Shown: positions 10,481-20,583 of the stretch, piece after piece
How the letters are laid out: each line of letters starts with the position of its first letter
How positions within the stretch are numbered: the first letter of the stretch is position 1
From: Cudoniella acicularis
Lineage: Eukaryota; Ascomycota; Leotiomycetes; Helotiales; Helotiaceae
Assembly: GCA_013054445.1 (NCBI GenBank)
Contig: JAAMPI010000618.1
Location: 1-30,092 of the forward strand
Reading direction: 5' to 3'
Length of the DNA: 30,092 nucleotides
The notes under the pieces: generated by a model
The model's database searches: none
What the model was told of the DNA's origin: nothing
What the model saw: only the letters and a program-made list of their open reading frames with translations
Translations under genes and position numbers: made by a program

Positions 10481-11813
10481 AGTGCAACATGAGACTTTTC
10501 AGTTTGTTGGGTAATATATAGAATTATCGCCTGAATATAAATATCTCGCCGAACATACCAACTCACATTGATAATGCTATAATTGTCACTCTTCACTACT
10601 GTCTCTAATATAAGATTTCTGCTCGGCATTCGGAGATGCAGCTAGGACAAAACAAGCAAAAGAAATCTATCGGCCGAGTGCTGTAAATGGCAATAATTTA
10701 AAAGTATTAGCGACTTATTGTTCTAGAGATGATATTAGGCAAAATATCAGATTGAGAGTTAATCCGGTTTTAGAAATATATACTCCTATTGCCTATAATG
10801 AAGAAGTTTTTATCTGGTGCCTAGTGTAGAAACTCGCTTAGATTCACTTCTACTCAACTCACCATTTCTAGTTTCTCCGACTAAGACAAAAGAGCATTGC
10901 TTTTATTTCGAGAAATAGGCCGCTACTCCAACTTCGTTGGTTTGCTGATTTAGAAGAAAGGAAAGACGACGGTTTTAAGTATCAACCTTCTAGCTTCTGC
11001 GCTAACTCTCACATCAATATTTTCACCAGTATATAGTGTGTCTTTTGAAAATCCTGTCGTTTTGTTTGACGAGGAGGATGCTGCCGCCTCATACCAGATA
11101 TGGAAGTTTGGGGACGTTTCGTCACTGAAGTAAGTGCGGAGGTGAGGGCCAAAAGGGAAGTTGATACTTTTGAAGCTGTTGGATCTGGGGTATTAGCAGC
11201 ACCTGTTTTGATATCAAATGGGGAAACTCATCTTTCGCAAAGTCGAAAAGGTTTACCCTTGTGGTAATTACCAAAGTGTAAATATTTTGGTTTCAATAGT
11301 CGCTTGGCATATTCTAATTGTATTCATTTCTAGATATGACGTCTATTCTTTTGCGCCGGATATTTTGACGCACCGCAGGAAATCTCCTTTCATCTTATCC
11401 TCGTTTAAGTAGAAATAATAGAACCAAATTAGCACCATCAGTCTACAGGCATGATTGAGATAAAGGTTCCTTCTAAGACTACCTTAACAAATCAAGCAAT
11501 CCCACCTAGCAATATGGTTAACAACTGTAAGACCACGCCGCCTTTATGATTTTACCGTCGAGTAAGGCAACGGTCCAAGGCAACTAGAATTACTATTTAG
11601 AATGAACTTGTCAAGGGAAAAGACCCAATGAAGCGTGGGAAACATACAGGTTGCGGAATGAAACTCCATTTGAAGAGAGTAACAAAAAAATACATAAAAT
11701 AATATGCTGTATAATACCAAGAGTTATGTCCATCACGGAAATAGAGCTACAGAAAAAAATTTACTTGTTAGTAGTGCGTTGTGAAGCTATTAATTTCATT
11801 CATCAATTCCTGC
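10481..11813. other. 1.3-kb spacer with one coding-like remnant
   Basis: The first 200 bases are the aspartokinase promoter. On the minus strand, from about 11190 down to 10970, a frame of about 77 codons is open, reads without obvious low complexity (includes SDETSPNFHIWYEAAASS), and ends at a TAA near 10970. It has no ATG and stops lie just upstream, so it could be a gene remnant or a terminal exon. I do not recognise it. The plus-strand ORFs at 11218-11412 and 11651-11963 look like chance frames. Nothing else is supported. Confidence 0.4.
10670..10677. promoter_or_regulatory. TCGGCCGA palindrome upstream of aspartokinase (copy 3)
   Basis: The site lies 190 bases before the aspartokinase ATG (10480, minus). 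Read on the minus strand its context is CTCGGCCGAT, identical over ten bases to copies 1 and 2. The spacing from the start codon is nearly the same as at copies 2 and 5. Confidence 0.48.
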
Positions 11814-12897
11814 TTAATGCGTGCTATTTACAGCATTAAATTTTGTAGACTGCCCATTTATCTCGGGCTCGCCCTTGTTATCGTTGACGCCCGCGAGCTC
11901 CACAAGTCTAACGTTGTCCTCAAGACTCTTCACGCCAGAGTTGAAAATAGCCGATCCGTCTGAATGAACAATGAAGGCTCTCCAGCCAAGCTTCACTCGC
12001 CGCTCTAGGATCTTAGGCGTCATGGCGAAGCCAAGCACCGCGAGGCCATGTTTGTCTGCAGCCCGCTGGATCTTGTCTAATGCGGCTAGAAATCGTGGCT
12101 CGTCGCCGTCTTGACTGCCAACCTCCAGACCTAAGGAACATCGAAGATCGCCGGTTCCTACCATCAAGGCATCAACTGGTAAGAAGTGTGGGTCAGATCA
12201 AGCCATATTGATTCATCTAGCAAGTGCCAATGAGGCATGCTAGATGGTGAGGAGCATACTTACTGCCAGGAACAGCTGCGATCTCCTCAACGTTCTCCAC
12301 ACCCTCGATGTCTTCGATTTGTGCAAAAACAGCGGCATGTTCGTTCCATATATTATATACCGTCTTTCCAGGCTTGGTGCGAGTTTGCTTGCCAAATAAT
12401 GCTAGCGGAGGGTAACTACGCGCGCCTAATGGAGGGAATTTGGCGTAGCTCACCAGCTGTTGAGCTTGCGCTGCGTTCTGAACGTGCGGTTGGACAATTC
12501 CTCCGGCTCCTGCATTGAGGACATAATTAATAAGGTCGGGCATGTTGGGTGCCAGCCGTACGTATGGTACCATGGAGCCATTGGAAGTGTATTGTATAGC
12601 CTTGATGAGGCTTACCAGAAGTGTGGGATTGAGCGGGCTGTGTTCCTATACGTACATGTAAGCGGTTTTACGTTTTTTTGTTTCTCTAACTTTCTATCTC
12701 TGTTGAGCCTCACGCGGAAGGAAACGTACTGCGTCAAGAAAACAGAACTGATGCGGTAGAGTGGCCACGACACGGGCAGCCTCCTCGTGAGGAATTCGAC
12801 AACTGGTACCCCATAGCAGTTCACCACTCCTCAGCATTGATGTGAAATCAGTTGGCTGGGCCAAATCCAAGGCATTGTACTCTTTTGGGTCCAACAT
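11814..12897 (-). CDS. HpcH/HpaI-family aldolase
   Basis: Three exons: 12897-12730, 12645-12264 and 12175-11814, giving 303 residues. Introns of 84 and 88 nt are GT-AG and all phases fit. The class II pyruvate aldolase family is clear. FLDAEHSPL carries the conserved acid-histidine pair (E57, H58), PYVRLAP the substrate arginine (R86), FAQIED the metal ligand glutamate (E167), and MVGTGDLRCSLG the second metal ligand aspartate (D193). Bacterial relatives reversibly split 4-hydroxy-2-oxo acids into pyruvate and an aldehyde with a divalent metal. Here the synthetic direction, making a 4-hydroxy-2-oxo acid for the aminotransferase, is an attractive inference. The last 40 residues beyond the barrel core are family-atypical. 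The gene is divergent from the dioxygenase across 600 bases. Confidence 0.85.
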
Positions 12898-13501
12898 CTT
12901 GGCTCGATGGTATGGCGAATTTGTTTAGCAAGATCAGTCTAAGTTGAGGGGTTCTTCCATTCTGAACTGCAGGTGAGCCTCGGATTTCTATTGTGCTGGT
13001 GAAACTCAACATTATCTCCGACTGGAGCCTTGTTGATCGGGCTTTGATCATGCAAAACTCATGCAGTTTGAATACTCGGCTGAGGGTACGTAAGTAAAGT
13101 TGTCAGCAAAGTCCGACTTAGAAATATCCAGCTCGGGTCATGACACCCAACAGTCGGCGACAACAATATTGTCCAACAAAACGAACATTCTTCTCCGAAA
13201 AGCATCAGAATGATGTGGAGAAGGCACAGCAACGTCGCCTGGATCGGAGCGCGACGTGGACTTTGCCCCGTGGTTGGCTGATCCGAGGACGAAACAGTTG
13301 AAAATCTAAATAATTATAAAATAATTGAATATTCCAACTCGTTGAAAGAAATATAATAAAAGAGCCTGCTGCGAACACTGCCCTAACTTCTCGACATCTT
13401 CGCTGTCTCTTTCAATCTGAAAAGGTCGAGCATCACCATCTACGAAAAACAAGTTTTATTCTTCATTATCTATAACGTTTTGAAGAGGAATTAAACTCGC
13501 C
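12898..13501. promoter_or_regulatory. divergent promoter, aldolase/dioxygenase
   Basis: No gene is visible in these 604 bases. At 13075-13084 the sequence CTCGGCTGAG differs by one base in the core from the TCGGCCGA motif and is 178 bases from the aldolase ATG. A TATA-like TATAATAAAA lies at about 13352, some 150 bases before the dioxygenase ATG, followed by a pyrimidine-rich stretch (13382-13420) typical of fungal transcription starts. Confidence 0.45.
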
Positions 13502-14935
13502 ATGATTGACGTCAAACCATACTGGACCGCTCCAGCCAAGGAGTACCAAGGGAAGATCCAAATCATCGAGGGACCGGATGAGCCCACCATTGCTTTCCCC
13601 CTTGTCCTTGAACCCTTGACTCCCGAGCTATCCAGGGAGGCAATCCTCTCACAGGCTCGCAAGCTTGGTCCTCAGCCATCCGACAAGACGATCCAGAGCC
13701 CAATCCGTCAGCTGCTTGATGCGAACGGCGGTGCCATCCACTTCAAAGGCCTGCCGCTCAAGAACGCTGACGACTTTTCCGAGTTCATGTTCGCCCTGGC
13801 CGGCTCGGGTGAGCGTGCCTGGAAGCCACACGAGCACGTGGGCATGGAGGTGCTCCGTCGACCCCAAGCCAACAATGTACTCACTGCCAACGAGGGCCCT
13901 CCAAGTCACTTCATCGGCTGGCATAATGAGTACGCCGTGTCTCCAGTCCACCCGCACTATCTCGCTTTGTTCTGCAAGGTGCCCCCCGGGTCGGGCGGCG
14001 AGACCTCTGTTTGCAGCTCCATCGCGCTTTACGACCGCCTGAAGAAGGATGTCCCGGGCTTCATCGAGGGCTGTAGTAAGAAGGGTCTTGTTTACAATAT
14101 CCCCCACAACGCGGAGCAGGTTGGTGGCATCGTCGGCGGCAACGGCTTGTACAAGGACTCGGCTTTCGGTCCGAAGCCGGGTGAGGGTGAGGAGATGCCG
14201 GAAACCGAGGAGGGCAAGCGTGCCATGGTGGAGAGGAAGCTCCTCGACCTAGCGATTCGTGGTGGGTGGCACAAGGGCATCGACAAGACTGACGAGAGCC
14301 TGCCTGTCTGGCAGCGTCGCGGCTTTAACTGGACCTGGCAGGAGAATGGCGACCTCGACGTTGTGCACCGTGTTCCAGGCACACGTCAGCATCCGACCTT
14401 GAACCAGCCAACCATCTTCAATGTAAGAGTAGCTTTTTTTCTTTTTTGGTACAGCGTCGAAATATACTGATTGGATGATGCAGGCTCTATCCACTCGCTA
14501 TACCAATGCGGTTGCCAACAACACCTTTGAAGCTCCCTTCACCTTCAAAAAGGAAGACGGGACTGAGGGTGTTTCGGTCCCTCCACATGTAAGTTTGCCT
14601 GTATCCGGCGTCACCGGCCTCGAAGAAGATCCGCATGGCTCACATTTCTACAGTTCGCCGGCCTCGAAGAGGACGAGGTCATTCCACGGGAGTGGGTTCA
14701 GAAGATGGACGAATGGCAGCACAAGTTGGATTCTAGCATCACCTGGGATGTGGGCGATGTCCTCCTTATTGACGTGAGAAACCTCCGTTCAACTTCTTAG
14801 CGCCGCAAAATGCTAACCTATCAAATCCAGAACTTCGCCGCACAGCACGCCCGTTGGGCCTGGGAGGGGGACCGCAAAGTGATGGCCAGTTTTTGGGATC
14901 AGCCTGGCATGGAAGGCGTGCCATTGAAAGCATAA
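13502..14935 (+). CDS. TauD/TfdA-type Fe(II)/2-oxoglutarate dioxygenase
   Basis: Four exons: 13502-14422, 14484-14588, 14654-14773 and 14831-14935, giving 416 residues. All introns are GT-AG of 57-65 nt in phase 0. The metal triad is visible: H141-x-E143 in GWHNEYA and H388 in the C-terminal segment LIDNFAAQHARWAWEGDR. R397 is a candidate for binding the 2-oxoglutarate carboxylate. The HxE form resembles clavaminate-synthase-like members rather than the HxD of most of the family. Members hydroxylate, desaturate or cyclise small substrates, often amino acids or sulfonates. In this cluster it is the most likely C-H oxidising step. Codon use is more GC-rich at third positions than in the flanking DNA. 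Intron 2 contains a 13-base copy of the start of exon 3. Confidence 0.88.
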
Positions 14936-16798
14936 AGTAGCCAGTTCGCAGTGGCATAAGAAGCTTCATTTGATCCTCTTTTAGAACTGGGCATTTCTAA
15001 AGGAGCTTTTGAATACCTTGGATCAATTTATTGTCGACAGAACGGTCACCAAAATGGGGCTTGTCTATCAAGGTCTCTTTGAAGCAGCCGTAATATGTTT
15101 TTAAATTTATTATTAACATTTATTACTTGCGATTTGAGGCTTACGAAATAAATGCCTTATGTCTATTTTGCGATTCCCGATTTATAATCTACGATTTACT
15201 GTTTACGTATTGCGTTTTGAAAGTTACTAGTGGAAGTGTAAATAGGGATGCCGTAATACTACTAATATATTTTCTATATTGTATATTAAACAAGGCTACG
15301 CTCTCTATAGGTAGCAGTGTGAAAATAATTAGAATAAATTAGAATAAGTGGTTTTTGAGACTATGTGCCGGCTTAAAACTTTGAAAGAACATCTAGAAAT
15401 CGCAAATCGAACTGTTGTTTATTTTTAGTATGAATCACACACGCGAGGCAACCACTTGCGTGGTTTCTATCCTCAAGATTTGTTGGCGGCTCAGTCGATC
15501 GGCGATATTCATGCTTAGCTCAGAGAAAGTATCTCGTCATGGGGTTCAAGGGTGGCATAGCATCTCCGCAGCACGACGATCTCCGAGAGTCCGGGGTAGA
15601 CCTACTACCACTATTTTCGCTCGGCCGAAAACAGGGGTCACCCATGCGGGGCTTGCTACTGTAGGATGAAAAGCAGCCCGGTGTGCAGTGCGAACAATTA
15701 AGTAAATAATGAGAACTTAACTAGATATCACATTGAATCGTTGAACCTTTTACCGCGGTTTCGAGAGAATTCGTAATCTAACTTTTACAATCTTATCTAC
15801 TCTATACGGCTTTAAACCAAGAGTACGAACATACTCCAAAAGATGCAAAAAGTGTGATTGTATATAGAAATAACTAGCTGGACTTTTTGACCATATAGCG
15901 ATGCTAATATTATGTATGAATAATTAAATTACCTGCGGGCATTTAGAGAAACTCGTTATAGCATTTATAAAATAATGAGAAGCCAGTCTCCCCACTAGTG
16001 AGATTGCCCGTCGATATTTTCGATAAGTTTATATAATTATAATTACAACCAAGCAAAACGAAAGTGATATAGTAATCTTTATTTACGAAGAAAAGGAGAA
16101 GCGACTTGGGCAATGTAAGAGAAATCCTAGAGGATCGATTTCGCAAAATTAATTGATGCAACTTGTCACGGGACCAGCGCACCTCGCTCGTGGAGTAAGG
16201 GGGATATACCTCAACACTAAATCTATACTTTAGTTCTCTCCTCTCTTTGCTGCAGTCTTGGTGAATTGATTTATACCACTAACTTGCCTATTACTCGTGA
16301 TACAACTGGACAAAAAAGGGTTGAACGTATAAGCAAGAAGCGCGCGGGGGGTTGTTGATAAACAAATATTAAAACATATATACATTCGAGAAAATTGCTA
16401 GCAGTCTTAGACATGTTAAAATTCGCACAAAAAGATATTTTCAAGGTTAAAGTTTCTACTGAATCGCGTTCTTTAAATAAATTTAAGTGTGCAAAACGTC
16501 TAGGAAAAGAAGTATAGCACTTAGTAAATCGATTAAGTAGATTTCACGCCTGTGGGGTTAGGAAAATTCACCATAGTATTTCTGTTTAAAATCTTAGTGG
16601 AAGGTAAGTGCTAAATATTTGATAACCCGCTAGCGGTACCTCTCTGACCTGACTAGTGCTCGTAGACACGTGAGGTTTGAGAGTCTCACTAAAGTCGACA
16701 GCTATCTCAGTACGGTGGTAGTTTGAGACAATCGGCCTTTTATGCAAACACATCTATAGAATGTAGTTGGGAAAGTACGAGCTGCAGGATGAAAGTAT
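14936..16798. other. 1.86-kb gene-poor gap
   Basis: No gene can be supported. Short frames at 15127-15342, 15415-15669 and 15943-16182 lack ATG starts in good context, introns or motifs. Composition is AT-rich around 15080-15350 and 15880-16500, with degenerate repeats of the form GCGATTT/CGATTTA near 15128-15215. The gap holds one exact TCGGCCGA site (15621) that is not close to any start codon. It could be the footprint of a lost cluster gene or a mutated repeat. Confidence 0.5.
15621..15628. promoter_or_regulatory. TCGGCCGA palindrome, orphan (copy 4)
   Basis: The exact eight-base palindrome in context CTCGGCCGAA lies in the gap between the dioxygenase and FMN-protein genes, nearly 700 bases past the end of one and 1.2 kb from the 3' end of the other. 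No adjacent start codon is visible. Confidence 0.35.
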
Positions 16799-17716
16799 CT
16801 ACTGCCCCGCCTCAACCGAATACGCCTCCGTTGTCTCATTATAACCCTTTATCCACTCCTCGATATACCTTGGTGTCCCCGGAAACATATTTGTCGGCGC
16901 TGGGATCGGCTCCCCATACACCCATCTGAAGGGCACGACTCCCGCCCAGACATCCTTTCTCATCTCCTCATTCTTCAGATCATCCCGCGTCTCACCGGTC
17001 GTGCCAGTACGCACCTTTGCACTCGCAGAATGGATGTCAATCCTCAGGATCCCCGTGCTCTTTAATTCTGTTCCATTAGGATACCGCGTGTGCTGCCAGC
17101 GGTCGGGTACCAGATTGTTGGTGATAAGCTCCATGCAAATAGCGCTCGGGTTCATCGACGACGACTTGTGCGTGCCCGAAGACGACAGCGGAGCGGTAGT
17201 TGCAGCTATGGTGATTTGGCGTCAGTGCGAGGACAACGCCATCCATCAGAGTGGCAGAGACGCAGACGGGGATGCCAGAGGGGCTGTCGTCACTGGCGGT
17301 GTGTGAGAGGCGCATGATGCGCGAGGAGACGTATCCGTGGAGGTAGACATAACGGCGACCATCATTGTCGTCTTCGAGCTGGGTGGTGGAGGAGGACTCA
17401 AATTTGGACTGGAATTTGCCGGTGCACCCCAGCATGGGGAGGATGATAGGGAAGCCAAAATTCTCCTTGTCAGGGGAAGTCTGGAAGGCGACGTGTAGAA
17501 TGGGTGCCTCATCAATGATGGGGTAGACCTGCTTGTATTCATATTGACCTGTTGGAGGACGTAAAATCAGACAATGTATACACACAGATACATAAATAAA
17601 AGGCGTGAAAAGGCGTTTCATCACTCACCACGGCCTTTGTAGCGGTTGACGGTGTTCAAGGACGTTTTAGCGTGTGTGCCATCGCCATACTCGTTCCACA
17701 TAGCTGTGGCAGACAT
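16799..17716 (-). CDS. FMN-binding split-barrel protein (Pyridox_ox_2/NimA-like), one apparent frameshift
   Basis: Two exons, 17716-17629 and 17548-16799, joined by an 80-nt GT-AG intron. The product resembles fungal pyridoxamine-phosphate-oxidase-related FMN proteins (PF12900 type). It has NTVNRYKGRG at the N-terminus, YLHGYVSSRIMRL, VSATLMDGVVLALTPNHHS with CNYRSAVVFG, and SASAKVRTG near residue 215. Reading shifts by one base at about 17144. The frame ending in VVVDEPE must jump to the frame starting AICMELITNNLVPDRW, as if one extra C were present. No intron can explain a one-base jump. Removing it would leave a protein of 278 residues, a normal length. So this is either a recent pseudogene or a sequence error. 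It would bind flavin and reduce or oxidise a small substrate. Its divergent promoter with the CGS-like gene holds TCGGCCGA. Confidence 0.75.
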
Positions 17717-18178
17717 GATGATTGCTAAAGGCGAGCTTCTGATAGTATCTCGGTTTGCAAAGACTAGAAGTTTGGAAGGAAGGGGCTGTAATACTATCAA
17801 AAGTAACTGGGTGGTCGTGCTAGAATCCATTCCTCCATCGGACATCGTCGTGTCATATACATGCTTCCTGCGTAGCTCGGCGCCTCGGCCGAAGAATTTC
17901 ATCGGTTGATACTGTAGAACACGAGGTTGAAAAGACTGCGGGTAGCATATGGTTACCTCCGACGGTTGCTACTCCAGCCCGAGATCCTCGCTACCCCGTA
18001 CATTACCATGGAAAGAAGTCCGACAGTGGGACAAGACTAGCACATTTCGTCGATGACCAATCGGTGAAGTGTGATGGAAGGTATTAGCATAAAGACAGCT
18101 AGCTTCAACCTTCCACGATTTTCCTAAGTCGAAGGGCAGGGAGCAATAGTGAATGAATCATTTGATTTATTTCTTAAC
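17717..18178. promoter_or_regulatory. divergent promoter, FMN protein/CGS-like enzyme
   Basis: A 462-base region between two start codons. TCGGCCGA lies at 17885, 169 bases from the FMN-protein ATG and about 290 bases from the CGS-like ATG. No other gene is supported. Confidence 0.5.
17885..17892. promoter_or_regulatory. TCGGCCGA palindrome in divergent promoter (copy 5)
   Basis: The context is CTCGGCCGAA, identical over ten bases to copy 4. It is 169 bases from the start codon of the FMN-binding gene, matching the spacing of copies 2 and 3 from their genes (about 190 bases). Confidence 0.5.
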
Positions 18179-20030
18179 ATGCCTTCTGTAGTGCAATCTC
18201 CAGAGCCGACTCGGTCCCTTCCAAATCCACCCGCTCTCGGCTTCCCAGTTCCTACACATCGCCATGCAATATCTGTTCAGCTCCCAACTTGGCAAGACAT
18301 GCGTGGCATGGTGTCCCAAGAACCGCGTGTTGCCAGTGTCCTGCAAATCGGCTATCCTAGGTCTTTTCTCAACCAAAGCGTCGTACAGGCATGTATCCGT
18401 CCAAGAATTCCCCCACTGGGACGTGTCCTGACGTTCTCCTTTGTAGGTTCATGAAGCTTGTGCGGCTCTTTTGGGACAGCCAGGAGAGAAATGCCTGGTG
18501 TACCCAGCACTTTCCCACGCAATAGGCTGCAAAGCCATGCTCACCAAGCTGGTGCCAGAATCAAAGGGACATGTTCAGCTCATGCCAGCCGACTTCCTGC
18601 TGGACGAATCCTCAGTGACGGTAGTAAGAGGCAATGTTCGTCGCTTCTACCTCGTCTTCTTTCCAGCTCAATTCCACTCCAGCGCCATGATTTATTGGCG
18701 GATGACAGGTACCGGTATCTCGTCCCGGCTCGCGGAGAGCATGCACCAGCGCCTCGACAGCATTTCTCCAGCGTCTGTATCTGATCAATTGGAGGACCCC
18801 GAACTCTTTCGCGGGCTTGGAAATGCGGAGGCAAATAAACTCGTATGCACGCGCATCTCGAATCTGCTCAAACGGGGGTCCATCTGCCCTGGCCAAAGCT
18901 CCCTGTTCTCTCCGTCTGATGTCTTTCTCTATCCAACCGGCATGGCAGCCATCTACGAGCTCAACAAGCTGCTGCAGACGTGGCGGTCTGAGCAGAGCAT
19001 CGTTTTCGGCTTCCCTTACGAGCTCACCCTGAAACTGCTCGAGGAGTACGGCAAGACAGTCAAATTCTATGGTTTCGGCACGCCGGCAGAACTCGACGAG
19101 CTTGAAGCCTATCTCGTAAGTGAAAGGGGCCAAGGACGGACGGTGCAATCCGTATGGTGTGAGTGTGCATCAAATCCGCTGCTGCGGACCGTGGACCTTG
19201 GGCGCATCCGACGTCTCGCTGATGAGTACGGGTTCGTAGTAGTGATCGATGAGACGATTGGCAGTTTTGCTAACATCGATGTGTCGGGCGTTGCGGATAT
19301 CATTGTGACATCGCTGACCAAGAGCTTTAGCGGAAATGCTAATGTCATGGCTGGGAGGTAAATATATATATATATATATCCAGGTCCTTGAAGCTTGAAT
19401 GTCCCGCTGACGGTTCTTTGCCACAGTATCGTCCTGAACCCATCGTCGGCATTCTATCCGCAGCTCAAGCAGCCTCTGGAATCCAGCTATGCCAACGAGC
19501 TCTTCGGAGCCGATGCCCTCGTGCTCGAATACAACAGCCGCAAATTCCTCCCGCGCGCTGCAATCATGAACAGAAATGCCAACATCTTAGTCTCCTCCCT
19601 CCTCTCTTACACCAGCGCATCATCTAGCACGCTCACGCATGTCTACTACCCATCAACCTGCTGGTCGCGCTCCAACTATGAGGCTCGTATGCGCCACGCA
19701 ACACCCGATTTTGCCTCTGGCTATGGCGGTCTCTTCACCCTCGAATTCGAAAGCGTGGCAGCTGCATCGACGTTCTTCAATGCCCTGAACGTACACAAGG
19801 GTCCATCGCTGGGGGCCGCAGTGACGCTGGCTCAGCCTTATGTGCAGACTGTGTTTTCCAGGGAGAAGGATTGGGCTGCGTCATATGGACTGAGCGAGAC
19901 AATTGTGCGGATTTCGGTTGGATTGGAGGATGAGTATGCGTTGGCACACGAATTTAAGCGGGCGTTGCGGTTGGCGGACAGGTTCAAGTCTGGGAGGGAA
20001 TCGTTCGGGTATCTGGAAAGTATCTTGTAA
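18179..20030 (+). CDS. cystathionine gamma-synthase-like PLP enzyme (gamma-replacement type)
   Basis: Three exons, 18179-18388, 18447-19357 and 19427-20030, giving 574 residues. I start at the ATG at 18179; the frame runs upstream only to a GTG. Intron 1 is a GC-AG intron (CAG/GCATGT donor, TTTGTAG acceptor); intron 2 is GT-AG and contains a TA repeat. The N-terminal 200 residues, with HAISVQLPTW and GYPRSF, are those of fungal cystathionine gamma-synthases; the PLP domain follows, with LYPTGMAA (Y232), VVIDET (D338) and the PLP lysine in TSLTKSFSG (K362). The family exchanges the gamma-substituent of O-acyl-homoserine. Relatives LolC (lolines), Fub7 (fusaric acid) and FlvA (flavunoidine) make carbon-carbon or carbon-nitrogen bonds this way. 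With an aspartokinase in the cluster, a homoserine-derived building block is likely, but the nucleophile is unknown. A plain transsulfuration role is the alternative. Confidence 0.87.
18389..18446 (+). other. GC-AG intron
   Basis: This 58-nt intron of the CGS-like gene begins with GC, in the context CAG/GCATGT, and ends TTTGTAG. It is phase 0 and is needed to join NQSVVQ to VHEACAALLG. GC-AG introns are a minor class in fungi. Confidence 0.7.
19362..19379. repeat. AT dinucleotide microsatellite in intron
   Basis: Nine AT units sit just inside intron 2 of the CGS-like gene, directly after the GTAA donor. Confidence 0.8.
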
Positions 20031-20583
20031 TATGTTTTGTCGTGGTGGTCGAAGGACCAGTCTTGTGTATATGATTTTTTAACAGTACGCGAATTTAGCC
20101 GCTGAATGGTAACTGAGTTGCACACTTGAAGCTAAACGCTAGTTAAATAGAGTATAATTATAAAAAGAACACATAATTATAGAACTTTTGCAGTTTTAAA
20201 AGTGTTCTCAGATACGAACTTTTTTATAATTTTAATCGCCGAATCCAAAGTTCAAAGTTATAGTTTTACTATTGCCCTTACAACTTTAGATTAACATCCT
20301 TTTCGTATTACGCTTTGAATTAGTCGACTTTCGACCTAGGGTAGGCGCTAATAGGAGATACTTAACTCAAAAGATTATCACGAGTACTTAATCTAAAGTT
20401 TATTTAATCCAAACGCTTTACACTACATAGTTCAATGTCTTTTAATTAAAAAGATTAACTTACTTCTAACCGATTCTGTAGCCCACGATCTATCAGTGAA
20501 AGCTAAACCAAATTAAGGCATCCTGGTAGTGAAAAGGTAGGATTTCAAAACTTCAAAACTTCTCTATTGATTTATAAGATATT
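20031..20583. other. convergent 3' spacer, AT-rich
   Basis: About 550 bases between the 3' ends of the CGS-like and MFS genes. It is AT-rich with short dispersed repeats such as AAGTTCAAAGTTATAG. No gene or motif is recognised. Confidence 0.6.

Noticed and set aside
15415..15669. 84-codon frame in the gap
   Set aside because: Starts with a non-ATG codon, no homology or motif recognised, no intron signals.
20031..20583. Possible tRNA or structured RNA in the AT-rich spacer
   Set aside because: No cloverleaf or A/B box pattern could be drawn by eye.
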